A stretch of DNA of 16,398 nt from Pseudonocardiales bacterium (GCA_025465385.1 JAODNG010000275.1:1-16398), one strand, 5' to 3'. Shown: positions 7,277 to 14,530, counted from the first letter of the stretch. Notes: generated from the letters alone by a model not told the origin. A program made the numbers and translations.

Positions 7277-8290
7277 TCAGCGGGGCCGGCGGAATCGTTG
7301 GGCTAGCTCGGGATGGTCTTCCCACCACAGCCGGGGCTGGGTTTGCGACGGGCTGGCCGCAGGGCCAGTTGCTGGGGGCCCTAGTGAGGCATCGAGAGCG
7401 TCGAGGGTGTCGAGTTCGGCGTCGATGGCCACGGCGTCACGCTGGTCCTCGCGCATCATCCGGGTCATCACGGCGGCGAGAAACGGCAGGCCGGCCAGGT
7501 CACCGCCGATCCACAGCACCCCGGCGCCGATGATCTGATCCGTCCGCAGGTCCGGCCCCCATGCCCGGTGCAGTTCCAGGTAGTAACGAGGGGCGATCAG
7601 CGGGCCCAGCCACAGGGTCAACCCCAACACCCCATCGAAGATCACTTCTGCGACGCTGATCGCCATCGACAGCAGGTAGGGATCGGTGCGCGGGGTGGGG
7701 TCGATCCGAAACCGGGTCCAGAAGTAAAGGAACCCGGCGGCGACCAGACCCACGTCAATGGCGGCGCCGACTGCCGTTGATCGCAGGCAAGCCTCATACA
7801 GCGGGGTCAGGTACAGCACGAACAGCGGAGCGATCAGCGCGATGGTCACCACCGCAGGGAAGGTCAGGACGCGGGCGGCACCGCTGTGCAGAACCCGGCC
7901 GGCCGCCCGGGTGGCCCGCTCCGGGAGCACGTCGCGCAGCAGGGTCAGCGGTGCCCCCAGGGCCAAGAACATCGGCGTGATCATGAGCAGCACGATGTTA
8001 CGCACCGCGCGATCCCAGAACAGGGTGCTCGCATAGACGCCGACGAAGGTCACCGTCACCAGCAGAATCGACGCCAACCCGAGCGCAAACCACCACGACC
8101 GGCCATTCGGCCAGACCACGCCTGCCCGGCGCAGCCGGCGGACGCCCAGCCAGTAAGCCACTCCCAGGGCGCCGAGCACCACCAGCGCGCCAGGGTTCAA
8201 CGTCCACGCGGTCGCCAACCGATCCCACGTCAAGGGCGGCGGATCCGGAGATACCACCATCACGTCCACGCCCACCCCGACAGAATGCAC
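7277..8290 (-). CDS. CtaG-like (caa3_CtaG) cytochrome c oxidase assembly family membrane protein
   Basis: Polytopic membrane protein of 337 residues with about seven hydrophobic helices between 33 and 275. It matches the caa3-type CtaG family by the block LLMITPMFLALGAPLTLL (101-118) and by the helix pattern after it. The C-terminal tail of about 60 residues is polar and Ala/Pro-rich. Family members normally carry two histidines just before the conserved block (FSxHMxQHM). Here that position reads FWDRAVRNIV (91-100), with Arg94 and Asn98 where the histidines would be, so a role in copper delivery to oxidase is doubtful. The start is taken as the GTG at 8290, 10 bp after the LCP gene stop; an ATG at residue 11 is possible. 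It is probably co-transcribed with the LCP gene. Confidence 0.8.
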   Translation of the reverse strand: MHSVGVGVDVMVVSPDPPPLTWDRLATAWTLNPGALVVLGALGVAYWLGVRRLRRAGVVWPNGRSWWFALGLASILLVTVTFVGVYASTLFWDRAVRNIVLLMITPMFLALGAPLTLLRDVLPERATRAAGRVLHSGAARVLTFPAVVTIALIAPLFVLYLTPLYEACLRSTAVGAAIDVGLVAAGFLYFWTRFRIDPTPRTDPYLLSMAISVAEVIFDGVLGLTLWLGPLIAPRYYLELHRAWGPDLRTDQIIGAGVLWIGGDLAGLPFLAAVMTRMMREDQRDAVAIDAELDTLDALDASLGPPATGPAASPSQTQPRLWWEDHPELAQRFRRPR

Positions 8291-8299
8291 CTCAGCCCG

Positions 8300-10087
8300 C
8301 TATTTGACGCACTGGACCCCGGCGCCGGCGATGCTGTCGGGGTCCACGTCGGTGCGCTGCGCGGCGCCTGGCGTCGGCGCCGTCGCGGGCCTCGGCGATG
8401 AGTCGCCGGGCGAGGCGGAGTCGGCGGTGCCGAGGCTGGTGGGCATCGTGAAGTCGGCACCCAGGACCACCCGGAGGTGCCCGCTCGATACCGTCGAGTC
8501 CCGTGCTGTGGGTACCTCACCAAGCATCGTGGCCAGGGTTTTAGCCGCCTGGGCAGCGTCGGAATCGCGATAGTAGATCGTTGTGGTACTCCGGTGGTGG
8601 CGGGCGGTGCTGGTGACGCCCTGGGTGAAGCCGGTAGCGGCCAAGGCGTGTTCCAGGGTGGCCGCCAAGCCGTTGCGGCTGGTGGCGTTGATCACGTCTA
8701 CGATGCCGGATTGGCTGCCCGAGACCGGGGCGGGTGCAGCGGCGACCGGCGTGGGGGTGGGGCCACCGATCAGGTTGTGCACCAGCGCCTGCACCGCGGG
8801 CACGTCGACGATGTTGACGTCCTCGCCGGCAGGATTGGTGCCGAAGCGGACGATCGGCAGGGTCGTGAAGCTGATGTTCCCGCTGGTCAAGGCGGAAGCT
8901 TGCTGGGCGAAGGACAGCAGCTCCAGACCGGTGTCGGCGGCGATGTTCTGCTTGGCCACACTGATCAATCCGCGCAGACGCGCCGGGTTGAGGAACGTCC
9001 CGGCCTGTTTGAGTTGGAAGACCAACGAGGCGATGAAGGCCTGTTGGCGGCGTTCCCGGTCCAGATCACTGAAGTTGAGCTGAGTGTGCACCGAATCGCG
9101 GCGCTGGCGCACGAAAGCCACCGCCTGAGCGGCGTTGATCTGCTGGTAGCCGCGGTGGAAGTCAGCGCCCGAGTAGTTGTCGCGAGTGTCCTCCTTCAGG
9201 CACACCGTGATCGGCTCCACCACCTGGGCGAGCTGGTAAAAGGCGACCATGGTGACCTCCACGAAGTGGTCGATCGGCACGCCCCCCAAGAACTGGGCGA
9301 CCGTGTCGATCTGTTCCTGGCGACCCGCGTCGCGACTTCGTTGTTCCAAGGTGGCCTGATCGCTCACGCCAGAAGACGTCAGCCGTCTATGTTCCTGGTC
9401 GAACGCGAAGCCGTAAGCCTGCTTGATCTTCCCCTTCGCAACGCCGTCCGGGCTGCCCGGGAGGCTGACATAGTCGTCACGCGGGATGGAGATGGCGGTG
9501 GCCTTGGAACCATCGCCGGGGAGGTGCACCAGCATCAAAACGTTGGCGTTGTAACCGCCGACCTGCTCGTCACCGGCATGCAATGCCTGGTAGATCTCTG
9601 GTGGTAGCGGTTTGCCGTTCCCGTCGAGCCGGCTGTCCAATCCCATGATCAATATGTTGGTGTCACCGCCGGCTGATTTCGGAGCGTCGCCACGGATGGC
9701 GTCGGATTTACCGATCCCGGTCAGGAGCGCCTCGTACTGGCTCCAGCCATATCCGGTGACGCTGAACACGAGTATCGACACCAGCGCGACAACCCACCGC
9801 GCGATGGATCCCCACCGGCGGTCGTTGCGACGAGCCGGACGATGCCCGGACCGCCGACCGTCCCAACCATCCCGGTGCCCATTGGAACCGGACCTTGCCC
9901 GCGGCCGTCCCGACGGCGCCGTGGCTCGCGGCCGGTCACTACGCGGGTTGCGCCCTGCCTGACCGGCCCGATCCGGCGGGACCACTCGACGGCGCGGGAC
10001 GTCAGACCGCGGCGGGGTAGGCGCTCGGCGCGGACGATCACCGCGGGCATCCCCGCTGGGACCCCAGCGCCCGTCTCCGCCAGCCAC
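8300..10087 (-). CDS. LytR-CpsA-Psr (LCP) family wall-polymer ligase
   Basis: Type II membrane protein of 595 residues. A cytoplasmic Arg/Pro/Gly-rich tail (about 1-95) precedes one membrane helix (about 97-115). The LCP domain (about 142-400) shows NILIMGLDSR, NANVLMLVHLPG and the hallmark AISIPRDDYV with catalytic-site Arg203/Asp204. A second block, AVAFVRQRRD, is at 322-331. A LytR_C domain follows at about 461-545 after a Pro/Ala linker. LCP enzymes move lipid-linked wall polymers, such as arabinogalactan in mycolic-acid bacteria, onto peptidoglycan outside the membrane. The frame is open up to 10684, but that part overlaps the DUF1345 gene. I place the start at the GTG at 10087, with AGGGAG upstream; other starts nearby remain possible. 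The ligand polymer is inferred only from the family. Confidence 0.9.
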   Translation of the reverse strand: MAGGDGRWGPSGDARGDRPRRAPTPPRSDVPRRRVVPPDRAGQAGRNPRSDRPRATAPSGRPRARSGSNGHRDGWDGRRSGHRPARRNDRRWGSIARWVVALVSILVFSVTGYGWSQYEALLTGIGKSDAIRGDAPKSAGGDTNILIMGLDSRLDGNGKPLPPEIYQALHAGDEQVGGYNANVLMLVHLPGDGSKATAISIPRDDYVSLPGSPDGVAKGKIKQAYGFAFDQEHRRLTSSGVSDQATLEQRSRDAGRQEQIDTVAQFLGGVPIDHFVEVTMVAFYQLAQVVEPITVCLKEDTRDNYSGADFHRGYQQINAAQAVAFVRQRRDSVHTQLNFSDLDRERRQQAFIASLVFQLKQAGTFLNPARLRGLISVAKQNIAADTGLELLSFAQQASALTSGNISFTTLPIVRFGTNPAGEDVNIVDVPAVQALVHNLIGGPTPTPVAAAPAPVSGSQSGIVDVINATSRNGLAATLEHALAATGFTQGVTSTARHHRSTTTIYYRDSDAAQAAKTLATMLGEVPTARDSTVSSGHLRVVLGADFTMPTSLGTADSASPGDSSPRPATAPTPGAAQRTDVDPDSIAGAGVQCVK

Positions 10088-10188
10088 ACCACTCCCTGAG
10101 CCTGTAGTGACCCCGCCCAACAGTTGGCCCCGACGGTAGACGCGCCACCCCAAGACTAGTTGCGCTATGTCACACGGACGCGCCGGGC

Positions 10189-10863
10189 TTATTTGCTGCT
10201 GAGGCTGGCGACCAGGTTGATCGTCGTCGCCAGGATGCCAGTGCCGAACAGGTACGACAGCAGAGCGTGGCGCAGCGCGGTGTGCCGGATCACCTTGCTG
10301 CACAGCGGGGTATCGGAGACCTGAAAGGTCATGCCGATGGTGAAGGCGAGATAAGCGAAGTCGGTGTAGGTGGGCGGCTCGGCCTCGTTGAAGTCGATTC
10401 CGCCGCCCTCTCCGGCGTAGTAGAGCCGCGCGTAGCGCAGCATGAAGACGGTGTGGACTATGTCCCAGGAGAGTACGACGGAGACGAGCCCGAGCTCGAC
10501 CTGGAGCAGTTCCTGGATGCCGTGCTGCTGTCCGGATCGGACCAGCACGAACCCTACCGCGACCAGGCTGGCGACGGCCGCACTGAGCAGGAGCAGATCG
10601 GTGACGGCGCGGGTTGGGTCGGTGACGGTGGCGCGTTGCGCGGTCGCTTGAGCATCGCGATTGCGGATCTTCAACCACACCCACGTCATGTAAACCAGCG
10701 AGGCGACGTCCCAGCCGACCAGCAACCCCAGCGCCACGGTGGTCGCCATGCTGGCTGGCACCGCCGCAACCACCCCGACCAGAACCGAAAGGGCCACTTC
10801 GGTGCTGCCCGATATGCCGCGGCGAGCAGGAGGCGTGGCAGCGCCGTCTGGTTGAACGTTCAC
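10189..10863 (-). CDS. DUF1345 family membrane protein
   Basis: Integral membrane protein of unknown function, 224 residues with the start used here. About five hydrophobic helices are visible. Typical DUF1345 landmarks are LLVGWDVASLVYMTWVW early on and the late block TYTDFAYLAFTIGMTFQVSDT followed by a final helix. The frame is open to a GTG at 10971, but that would cover the start of the divergent small gene at 10934 and adds a non-hydrophobic, poorly conserved-looking tail. The GTG at 10863 gives the usual family length. A GTG at 10920 is a third option. None has a good Shine-Dalgarno, so the start is uncertain. It lies 101 bp before the LCP gene on the same strand; I see no firm promoter in that gap. 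Confidence 0.88.
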   Translation of the reverse strand: MNVQPDGAATPPARRGISGSTEVALSVLVGVVAAVPASMATTVALGLLVGWDVASLVYMTWVWLKIRNRDAQATAQRATVTDPTRAVTDLLLLSAAVASLVAVGFVLVRSGQQHGIQELLQVELGLVSVVLSWDIVHTVFMLRYARLYYAGEGGGIDFNEAEPPTYTDFAYLAFTIGMTFQVSDTPLCSKVIRHTALRHALLSYLFGTGILATTINLVASLSSK

Positions 10864-10933
10864 AGCGTTAGCATTGTGCTCAAGCAGGACGACAAGTGCA
10901 TCGGGTCGATGTGGTGACACGGGGAAGGCGAGA

Positions 10934-11128
10934 ATGACGACACCTGACGAGCGGCTCCCGCGAGCCGGCACGGCTGAACCAGGCAGCGCGCACGACCCGG
11001 AGGCCGCCGAGGCCTATGCCCAGTCGGTGGGTATCGATCCCTCCCCCGACGAGATCAACGAGTACCTCAAGATCGCCGGCGCGGCACCCCTCGACGACAC
11101 CACGCCCGCCACCGACACCGCAACGTGA
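10934..11128 (+). CDS. Small acidic protein of unknown function (64 aa)
   Basis: A 64-residue product starting at an ATG with GGAAGG five bases upstream. An upstream in-frame ATG at 10874 lacks such a site. The sequence is hydrophilic and acidic, with a disordered N-terminus (Pro/Gly/Ala/Glu) and a Thr/Asp/Ala tail. Between them lies a compact stretch, AAEAYAQSVGIDPSPDEINEY followed by LKIAGAAPL, that looks like two short helices. I recall similar short hypothetical proteins in actinobacteria but cannot assign a family. There is no signal peptide or membrane helix. It diverges from the DUF1345 gene and converges on the DUF2127 gene, with only 16 bp between the stops. Codon use has the strong G/C third-position bias of its neighbours, which supports it being real. 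Confidence 0.72.
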   Translation: MTTPDERLPRAGTAEPGSAHDPEAAEAYAQSVGIDPSPDEINEYLKIAGAAPLDDTTPATDTAT

Positions 11129-11149
11129 CCCCGAAGGCCGGTAGTCACG
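11124..11149. terminator. Bidirectional hairpin spanning both stop codons
   Basis: CGTGAC (11124-11129) and GTCACG (11144-11149) form a perfect 6-bp stem. A further CCG/CGG pairing (11131-11133 with 11139-11141) is possible inside the loop. The TGA of the small plus-strand gene and the TGA of the DUF2127 gene occupy mirror-image positions in the two arms. There is no T-tract. The symmetric placement between convergent genes suggests a shared terminator, though the stem is short. Confidence 0.4.
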
Positions 11150-12008
11150 CTGGCGCTGGCGGCGCGGTGCGTTCCAGCGCTTCCCAGCCGGTGTCTTCGG
11201 CGCGTTCGGCGCGTTCGGCGCGGCCGCCGCCGCGGAGGCCGAACAGGCGTTTGGCGAACAGCAGGTAGCCGACCACGGCGAGGTTGATGACCAGAGTGAT
11301 GATCTTGGTGATGGTGATCCGGCCGGTCAGCTCGTAGACTTCGGGGATCAGCAGCAGCGTGGTTGCGATGAAGGTGAGGTACTCGGCCCACCGCGCGGCG
11401 AACCACAGGCCCACAGCTTCGATGCCCTCGAGCACTGCGTAGCCGGCCAATGCCAATCCTACGAATAACACGGTGGAGGGCTTCGCGGCGAAGGCCCGTC
11501 GCAGTTCCTGCAGGATGCCCCCGCCGCCCTGGCCGTTCGGGCCCCCGACGCCACCCTGCACCGCGTCCAGGACCCGGTAGAACGTGTGACTCAGGGCCAC
11601 CCGGTTGGCGGCGAAGAGGAACACCGCCACCGCGAGGACGCCGAGCACGATGAAATGGACCAGCCGGTCCACGGCGATCAGCCGCAGCACATAGCGGTCT
11701 CGCAGGGGTCGTCCCCGCAGCGGCAGGGCGATCTCGGAGCGGTCGGGTAGATGCTCGCGAGTCGGCGCCAGCGGTGGTGCCAGCGGAACCCACGCGTCAC
11801 AGCGCACGCAGCGATACCAGCGAAGCCCGTCGCCGGGTTCGCGCACGAGTAGGTCGTCGACAGGTCGGATCGTGGCGACGTCGGTGCCGAGGAGCTCATG
11901 GCCGCGTAGCCCACAGCCGATGAGCTCGTAGTGAAACTTCGGCCGTAACCGCTTGCCGCGCTCAGTCCCCGGCGGAGCCGTGCCGCGCCCTTCCTGGTGC
12001 TCCTCCAT
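11145..12008 (-). CDS. DUF2127 family membrane protein with N-terminal Cys/His motif
   Basis: 287-residue protein of unknown function. The N-terminal soluble part (about 25-100) contains CGLRGH (Cys32, His37) and YRCVRCDAW (Cys67, Cys70). This CxxxxH...CxxC arrangement could hold a zinc ion. A DUF2127-type membrane domain follows, with helices at about 113-133, 178-200, 208-222 and 233-252 and the conserved-looking YELTGRITITKIITLVINL. The loop at 150-165 is very Gly-rich, and the C-terminus carries three RAE triplets encoded by perfect 9-bp repeats. The ATG at 12008 has only a weak ribosome-binding site. The gene lies 39 bp after the phosphoesterase gene, so it may be the last member of an AKR-phosphoesterase-DUF2127 transcript. 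The family is recognised with good confidence; the zinc site is inferred. Confidence 0.83.
   Translation of the reverse strand: MEEHQEGRGTAPPGTERGKRLRPKFHYELIGCGLRGHELLGTDVATIRPVDDLLVREPGDGLRWYRCVRCDAWVPLAPPLAPTREHLPDRSEIALPLRGRPLRDRYVLRLIAVDRLVHFIVLGVLAVAVFLFAANRVALSHTFYRVLDAVQGGVGGPNGQGGGGILQELRRAFAAKPSTVLFVGLALAGYAVLEGIEAVGLWFAARWAEYLTFIATTLLLIPEVYELTGRITITKIITLVINLAVVGYLLFAKRLFGLRGGGRAERAERAEDTGWEALERTAPPAPA
11196..11222 (-). repeat. Three perfect 9-bp tandem repeats in the DUF2127 gene
   Basis: TTCGGCGCG occurs three times head to tail. Read on the minus strand it encodes the consecutive triplets Arg-Ala-Glu near the C-terminus of the DUF2127 protein (about residues 263-271). Unit length is a multiple of three, so gain or loss of a copy keeps the frame. 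This makes it a possible length-variable site between strains. Confidence 0.85.
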
Positions 12009-12047
12009 GCCGTCGAGCCTAGCGAGTGGCCTGGCTCGTCCTGCCGG

Positions 12048-13349
12048 TCAGACCTGCGCATATCCAATGCAGGTCGCGTACTCCCGCAACGCAGGCCAGT
12101 CGTGCCCGCCGTGGATGTCACCTGCGACATGGCCGGCGAACTGGCAGCCGCAGGCCTGGATGTCCGGGACGTGGTACCGCGCAGCGGTGAGATCGGGCCC
12201 CACCTCGAAGTCGAGAACCTCGGCGAGGTTGTTGGCGCCGGCGTCGCGCACGGTGAGCGGTTCGAGGCCGAATCGCCACTCGATCATCTTCAGTATGGAG
12301 GTGTGGTCGTAGGTGCCGTGCGCGATGGTCTGCCGGCGTGCTCGCGGCGAGATGACCAGGCACGGGACCCGGAATCCGCGCAGGCCCGTGCCGAGGTCGG
12401 GTCGCGGATCGGGCGCGGTGGTCGGCGGCACATGGTCGAAAAACCCGCCCCATTCGTCATAGTTAATGACCAGGACGGTGCGCTCCCAGTTCGGGCCGGA
12501 AACGACTGCATCGTAAACAGTGTTAAGGAAGTGCTGGCCGACGCGGATGTCGGCCAACGGGTGATCGTCACCGGATGTGCCGACGGTGCCGTCGCCGAGG
12601 AACCGCGGGTCGACGAACGACACTGCGGGCAAGGCCGTCTGGGCCTTCGCGTCAAGGACGAACTGGGCGAACGGCTGCGTGATGTCTCGGTACTTCGAGC
12701 CCCACAAGGCCGTTATCGGCGCGTCGCAGAAATAGTATTTTGCCGGGATACCGCGTTCGGCGAGTCGGTCCCAGATCGTGGCGATGGTGGTCACCTCCAT
12801 AAGGTTGGAGATCCGGTCAGTTTGCGCGGCGTGCTGGAAGAAGCGGTTCGGGAAGGTCGGCCCCATCACCGCGGCGAAGTACCGATCGCAGGTGGTCCAG
12901 TCGCGGGCGGCGCGGCCGAAGAAATCCAGATCTGTCGCTGAGTAATAGCCGATCGCGAACTCGTCGTTACGACCCGAGCGCAGGAAACCGTCGCAGGCGC
13001 CACCGTTGTATTGGACGCGCCCGCCTTCGTATGAATGATCCGGGTCGGGATGCCCGCAGCCGGTGAAGGTGTCCAGGTGATGCGTAGCGTGGCGCCTACC
13101 GCTGTTATCGAAGTAACTGAGCCCGTCCTGTTTGCCGTCTGCGCCGGGCAGCCACCCGAGATAGTGGTCGAAGGAGCGGTTCTCCATCATCACCACGACG
13201 ATATGATCGATCCCGGACTGTTCGGGCGGCGGCAGTGCGGCAGGAAATCTCGTCGCCGCGACGCTGCCTGCACCCATGGCGCTGAGGCCGAGCGTGCCCG
13301 CCACTGTGACGGCGGCGCCGGTGATGAACTGGCGTCGGTTCAGCTCCAT
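12048..13349 (-). CDS. Tat-exported phosphoesterase (phospholipase C / acid phosphatase AcpA family)
   Basis: Predicted extracytoplasmic phosphoesterase of 433 residues. The N-terminus has a twin-arginine signal (NRRQFITGAAVTVAGTLG) with a likely cleavage near residue 30. The family core is complete: MMENRSFDHYLGW with Glu56/Asn57, GPTFPNR with the probable nucleophile Thr165, NYDEWGGFFDHVPP with Asp298/Glu299 and His306, and YDHTSILKMIEWRFGL with His349 and Glu357. Eight cysteines suggest disulfides. It is shorter than mycobacterial PlcA-C (about 510 residues) and lacks their C-terminal domain, so it could be a phosphatase or a phosphodiesterase and not a true phospholipase C. The frame is open up to 13667, but the ATG at 13349 directly precedes the Tat motif and has AGGA upstream. 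The aldo/keto reductase gene ends 55 bp before it. Confidence 0.9.
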   Translation of the reverse strand: MELNRRQFITGAAVTVAGTLGLSAMGAGSVAATRFPAALPPPEQSGIDHIVVVMMENRSFDHYLGWLPGADGKQDGLSYFDNSGRRHATHHLDTFTGCGHPDPDHSYEGGRVQYNGGACDGFLRSGRNDEFAIGYYSATDLDFFGRAARDWTTCDRYFAAVMGPTFPNRFFQHAAQTDRISNLMEVTTIATIWDRLAERGIPAKYYFCDAPITALWGSKYRDITQPFAQFVLDAKAQTALPAVSFVDPRFLGDGTVGTSGDDHPLADIRVGQHFLNTVYDAVVSGPNWERTVLVINYDEWGGFFDHVPPTTAPDPRPDLGTGLRGFRVPCLVISPRARRQTIAHGTYDHTSILKMIEWRFGLEPLTVRDAGANNLAEVLDFEVGPDLTAARYHVPDIQACGCQFAGHVAGDIHGGHDWPALREYATCIGYAQV

Positions 13350-13369
13350 GACAGTCCTCGCCTCACCCG

Positions 13370-13392
13370 GCCTCGGCGTTGTGGCCCGAGGC
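13370..13392 (-). other. Hairpin between the reductase and phosphoesterase genes
   Basis: A perfect 7-bp inverted repeat (GCCTCGG at 13370-13376 and CCGAGGC at 13386-13392) with a 9-base loop fills most of the 55-bp gap. It ends about 20 bp before the phosphoesterase ATG. With no T-tract, it could be a partial terminator or an RNA-stability element that separates expression of the two genes. The role is unproven. Confidence 0.35.
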
Positions 13393-13404
13393 ACCACGCT
13401 GACG

Positions 13405-14376
13405 TCAGCTGAACCCGACCACGGCGCACGGGTGGTAGTTCTTCTCCAGCAAGTCGACCTCCGAGTCGTCGAGGCGTAGATCGACGGCGGCGACGGCGTC
13501 TTCGAGGTGAGAGACCTTCGTCGCCCCCACGATGGGCGCGTCAACCCCGGGCTTACCCAGCAGCCAGGCCAGCGCGACGCGGGCGGGCGGAATCTCCCGC
13601 TTGGCGGCCACGCTGAGGACCGCCTCGACGATGGACCTGCTGTCTTCGCTATAGAGGGAGCGGCCAAACTCGTCGGTCTCCGAGCGTGCGGTCTGCTGTG
13701 CCCAGGGGCGCGTCAGCCGACCCCGCGCCAGCGGGCTCCACGGGATGACGCCGACGCCCTGGTCGACGCACAGCGGGATCATTTCCCGCTCCTCCTCCCG
13801 GTACAGCAGGTTGTAGTGGTTCTGCATGCTCACAAAGCGGGTCCAACCGTTCAGGTCGGCAGTGTAGAGGGCTTTGGCGAACTGCCAGGAATACATCGAC
13901 GACGCGCCGATGTAGCGGGTCTTACCCGCCTTGACGACGTCATGGAGGGCTTCGAGAGTCTCCTCGATCGGTGTGTCGTAGTCCCAGCGGTGGATCTGGT
14001 AGAGATCGACATAGTCGGTGCCGAGGCGAGCCAGGCTGCTGTCGATTTCGGCGAGAATGGCCTTGCGGGACAGTCCCTGGCCGTTGGGCCCAGGACGCAT
14101 CCGCCCGTGGACCTTGGTGGCGATGACGACCTCTTCCCGGGAGACCATCGACAGCAGGGTCTGACCAGTGATCTCCTCGCTGCTGCCGGCCGAATAGACG
14201 TTGGCCGTGTCGAAGAAGTTGATGCCCGCATCCAGCGCTTGGCGGAAGAACGGCTCGGCTGCCTCCTTGCCGAGCGACCAGGGGTGGGCACCACGACCGG
14301 GCTCGCCGTAGCTCATGCACCCGAGGCAGATGCGCGAGACCTGCAGGCCGGTGGTACCAAGACAGACGTAGTCCAT
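13405..14376 (-). CDS. Aldo/keto reductase
   Basis: Cytoplasmic NADPH-dependent oxidoreductase of 323 residues, with the usual length and barrel layout of the family. The catalytic tetrad is visible: Asp56 and Tyr61 in FFDTANVYSAG, Lys88 in VVIATKVHG and His129 in DLYQIHRWD. The cofactor-binding end includes VIPWSPLARGRL and, near the C-terminus, PIVGATKVSHLEDAV. The overall pattern resembles the YajO/YghZ-like group (AKR11-12 type) rather than aldose reductases; the physiological substrate is not deducible. The ATG at 14376 has AGAGGTG upstream with good spacing. It heads the minus-strand group that continues into the phosphoesterase and shares an AT-rich divergent promoter region with the HNH gene. 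Confidence 0.94.
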   Translation of the reverse strand: MDYVCLGTTGLQVSRICLGCMSYGEPGRGAHPWSLGKEAAEPFFRQALDAGINFFDTANVYSAGSSEEITGQTLLSMVSREEVVIATKVHGRMRPGPNGQGLSRKAILAEIDSSLARLGTDYVDLYQIHRWDYDTPIEETLEALHDVVKAGKTRYIGASSMYSWQFAKALYTADLNGWTRFVSMQNHYNLLYREEEREMIPLCVDQGVGVIPWSPLARGRLTRPWAQQTARSETDEFGRSLYSEDSRSIVEAVLSVAAKREIPPARVALAWLLGKPGVDAPIVGATKVSHLEDAVAAVDLRLDDSEVDLLEKNYHPCAVVGFS

Positions 14377-14435
14377 GGATCACCTCTACCACAGGCCGTT
14401 CTCCGCGGCCCCTCAGACGCTAGCCCGTGGTACTC

Positions 14436-14465
14436 CTGTCAACGATTGCGCGCTGTCGTTATAAT
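14436..14465 (+). promoter_or_regulatory. Candidate promoter with perfect TATAAT -10 box
   Basis: TATAAT at 14460-14465 is a perfect -10 hexamer in an AT-rich island inside G+C-rich DNA. CTGTCA (14436-14441) is a 4-of-6 match to TTGACA with an 18-base spacer. Transcription would start near 14472 and run toward the DUF222-HNH gene, leaving about a 64-base leader. On the other strand TATAAC (14463 to 14458) could serve the divergent aldo/keto reductase gene, so the island may be bidirectional. Confidence 0.5.
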
Positions 14466-14524
14466 TTTTCAACTTCTCCGTCTGGGCCCCTACGTCTTGT
14501 GCGGAGTTTGTCAGTGCCCCATTG

Positions 14525-14530
14525 TAGAAT
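14525..14530 (+). promoter_or_regulatory. Second -10 box, possible leaderless start for the HNH gene
   Basis: TAGAAT fits the actinobacterial TANNNT -10 consensus and ends five bases before the ATG at 14536. Transcription would then begin at or next to the A of the start codon. The gene has no Shine-Dalgarno at normal distance (AGGG is only about two bases away), which fits leaderless translation, common in mycobacteria and relatives. No matching -35 was found. Confidence 0.4.

Noticed and set aside
8477..9607. 376-residue plus-strand frame opposite the LCP gene
   Set aside because: It is antisense to the conserved LCP domain and has no family resemblance; long antisense frames are expected in high-GC DNA.
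10088..10684. N-terminal extension of the LCP frame by 199 residues
   Set aside because: It runs through the DUF1345 coding region in another frame and is low-complexity. The GTG at 10087 after the DUF1345 stop is the better start.
10864..10971. 36-residue extension of the DUF1345 protein
   Set aside because: It would overlap the start and ribosome-binding site of the divergent 64-residue gene and is not needed for the family domain.
11997..12941. 314-residue plus-strand frame opposite the phosphoesterase gene
   Set aside because: It is a shadow of the conserved catalytic core on the other strand.
13350..13667. 106-residue extension upstream of the phosphoesterase
   Set aside because: It overlaps the end of the aldo/keto reductase gene and would bury the Tat signal inside the protein.
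14508..14530. TTGTCA (14508-14513) as the -35 partner of TAGAAT (14525-14530)
   Set aside because: The spacer is only 11 bases, too short for a sigma-70-type promoter.
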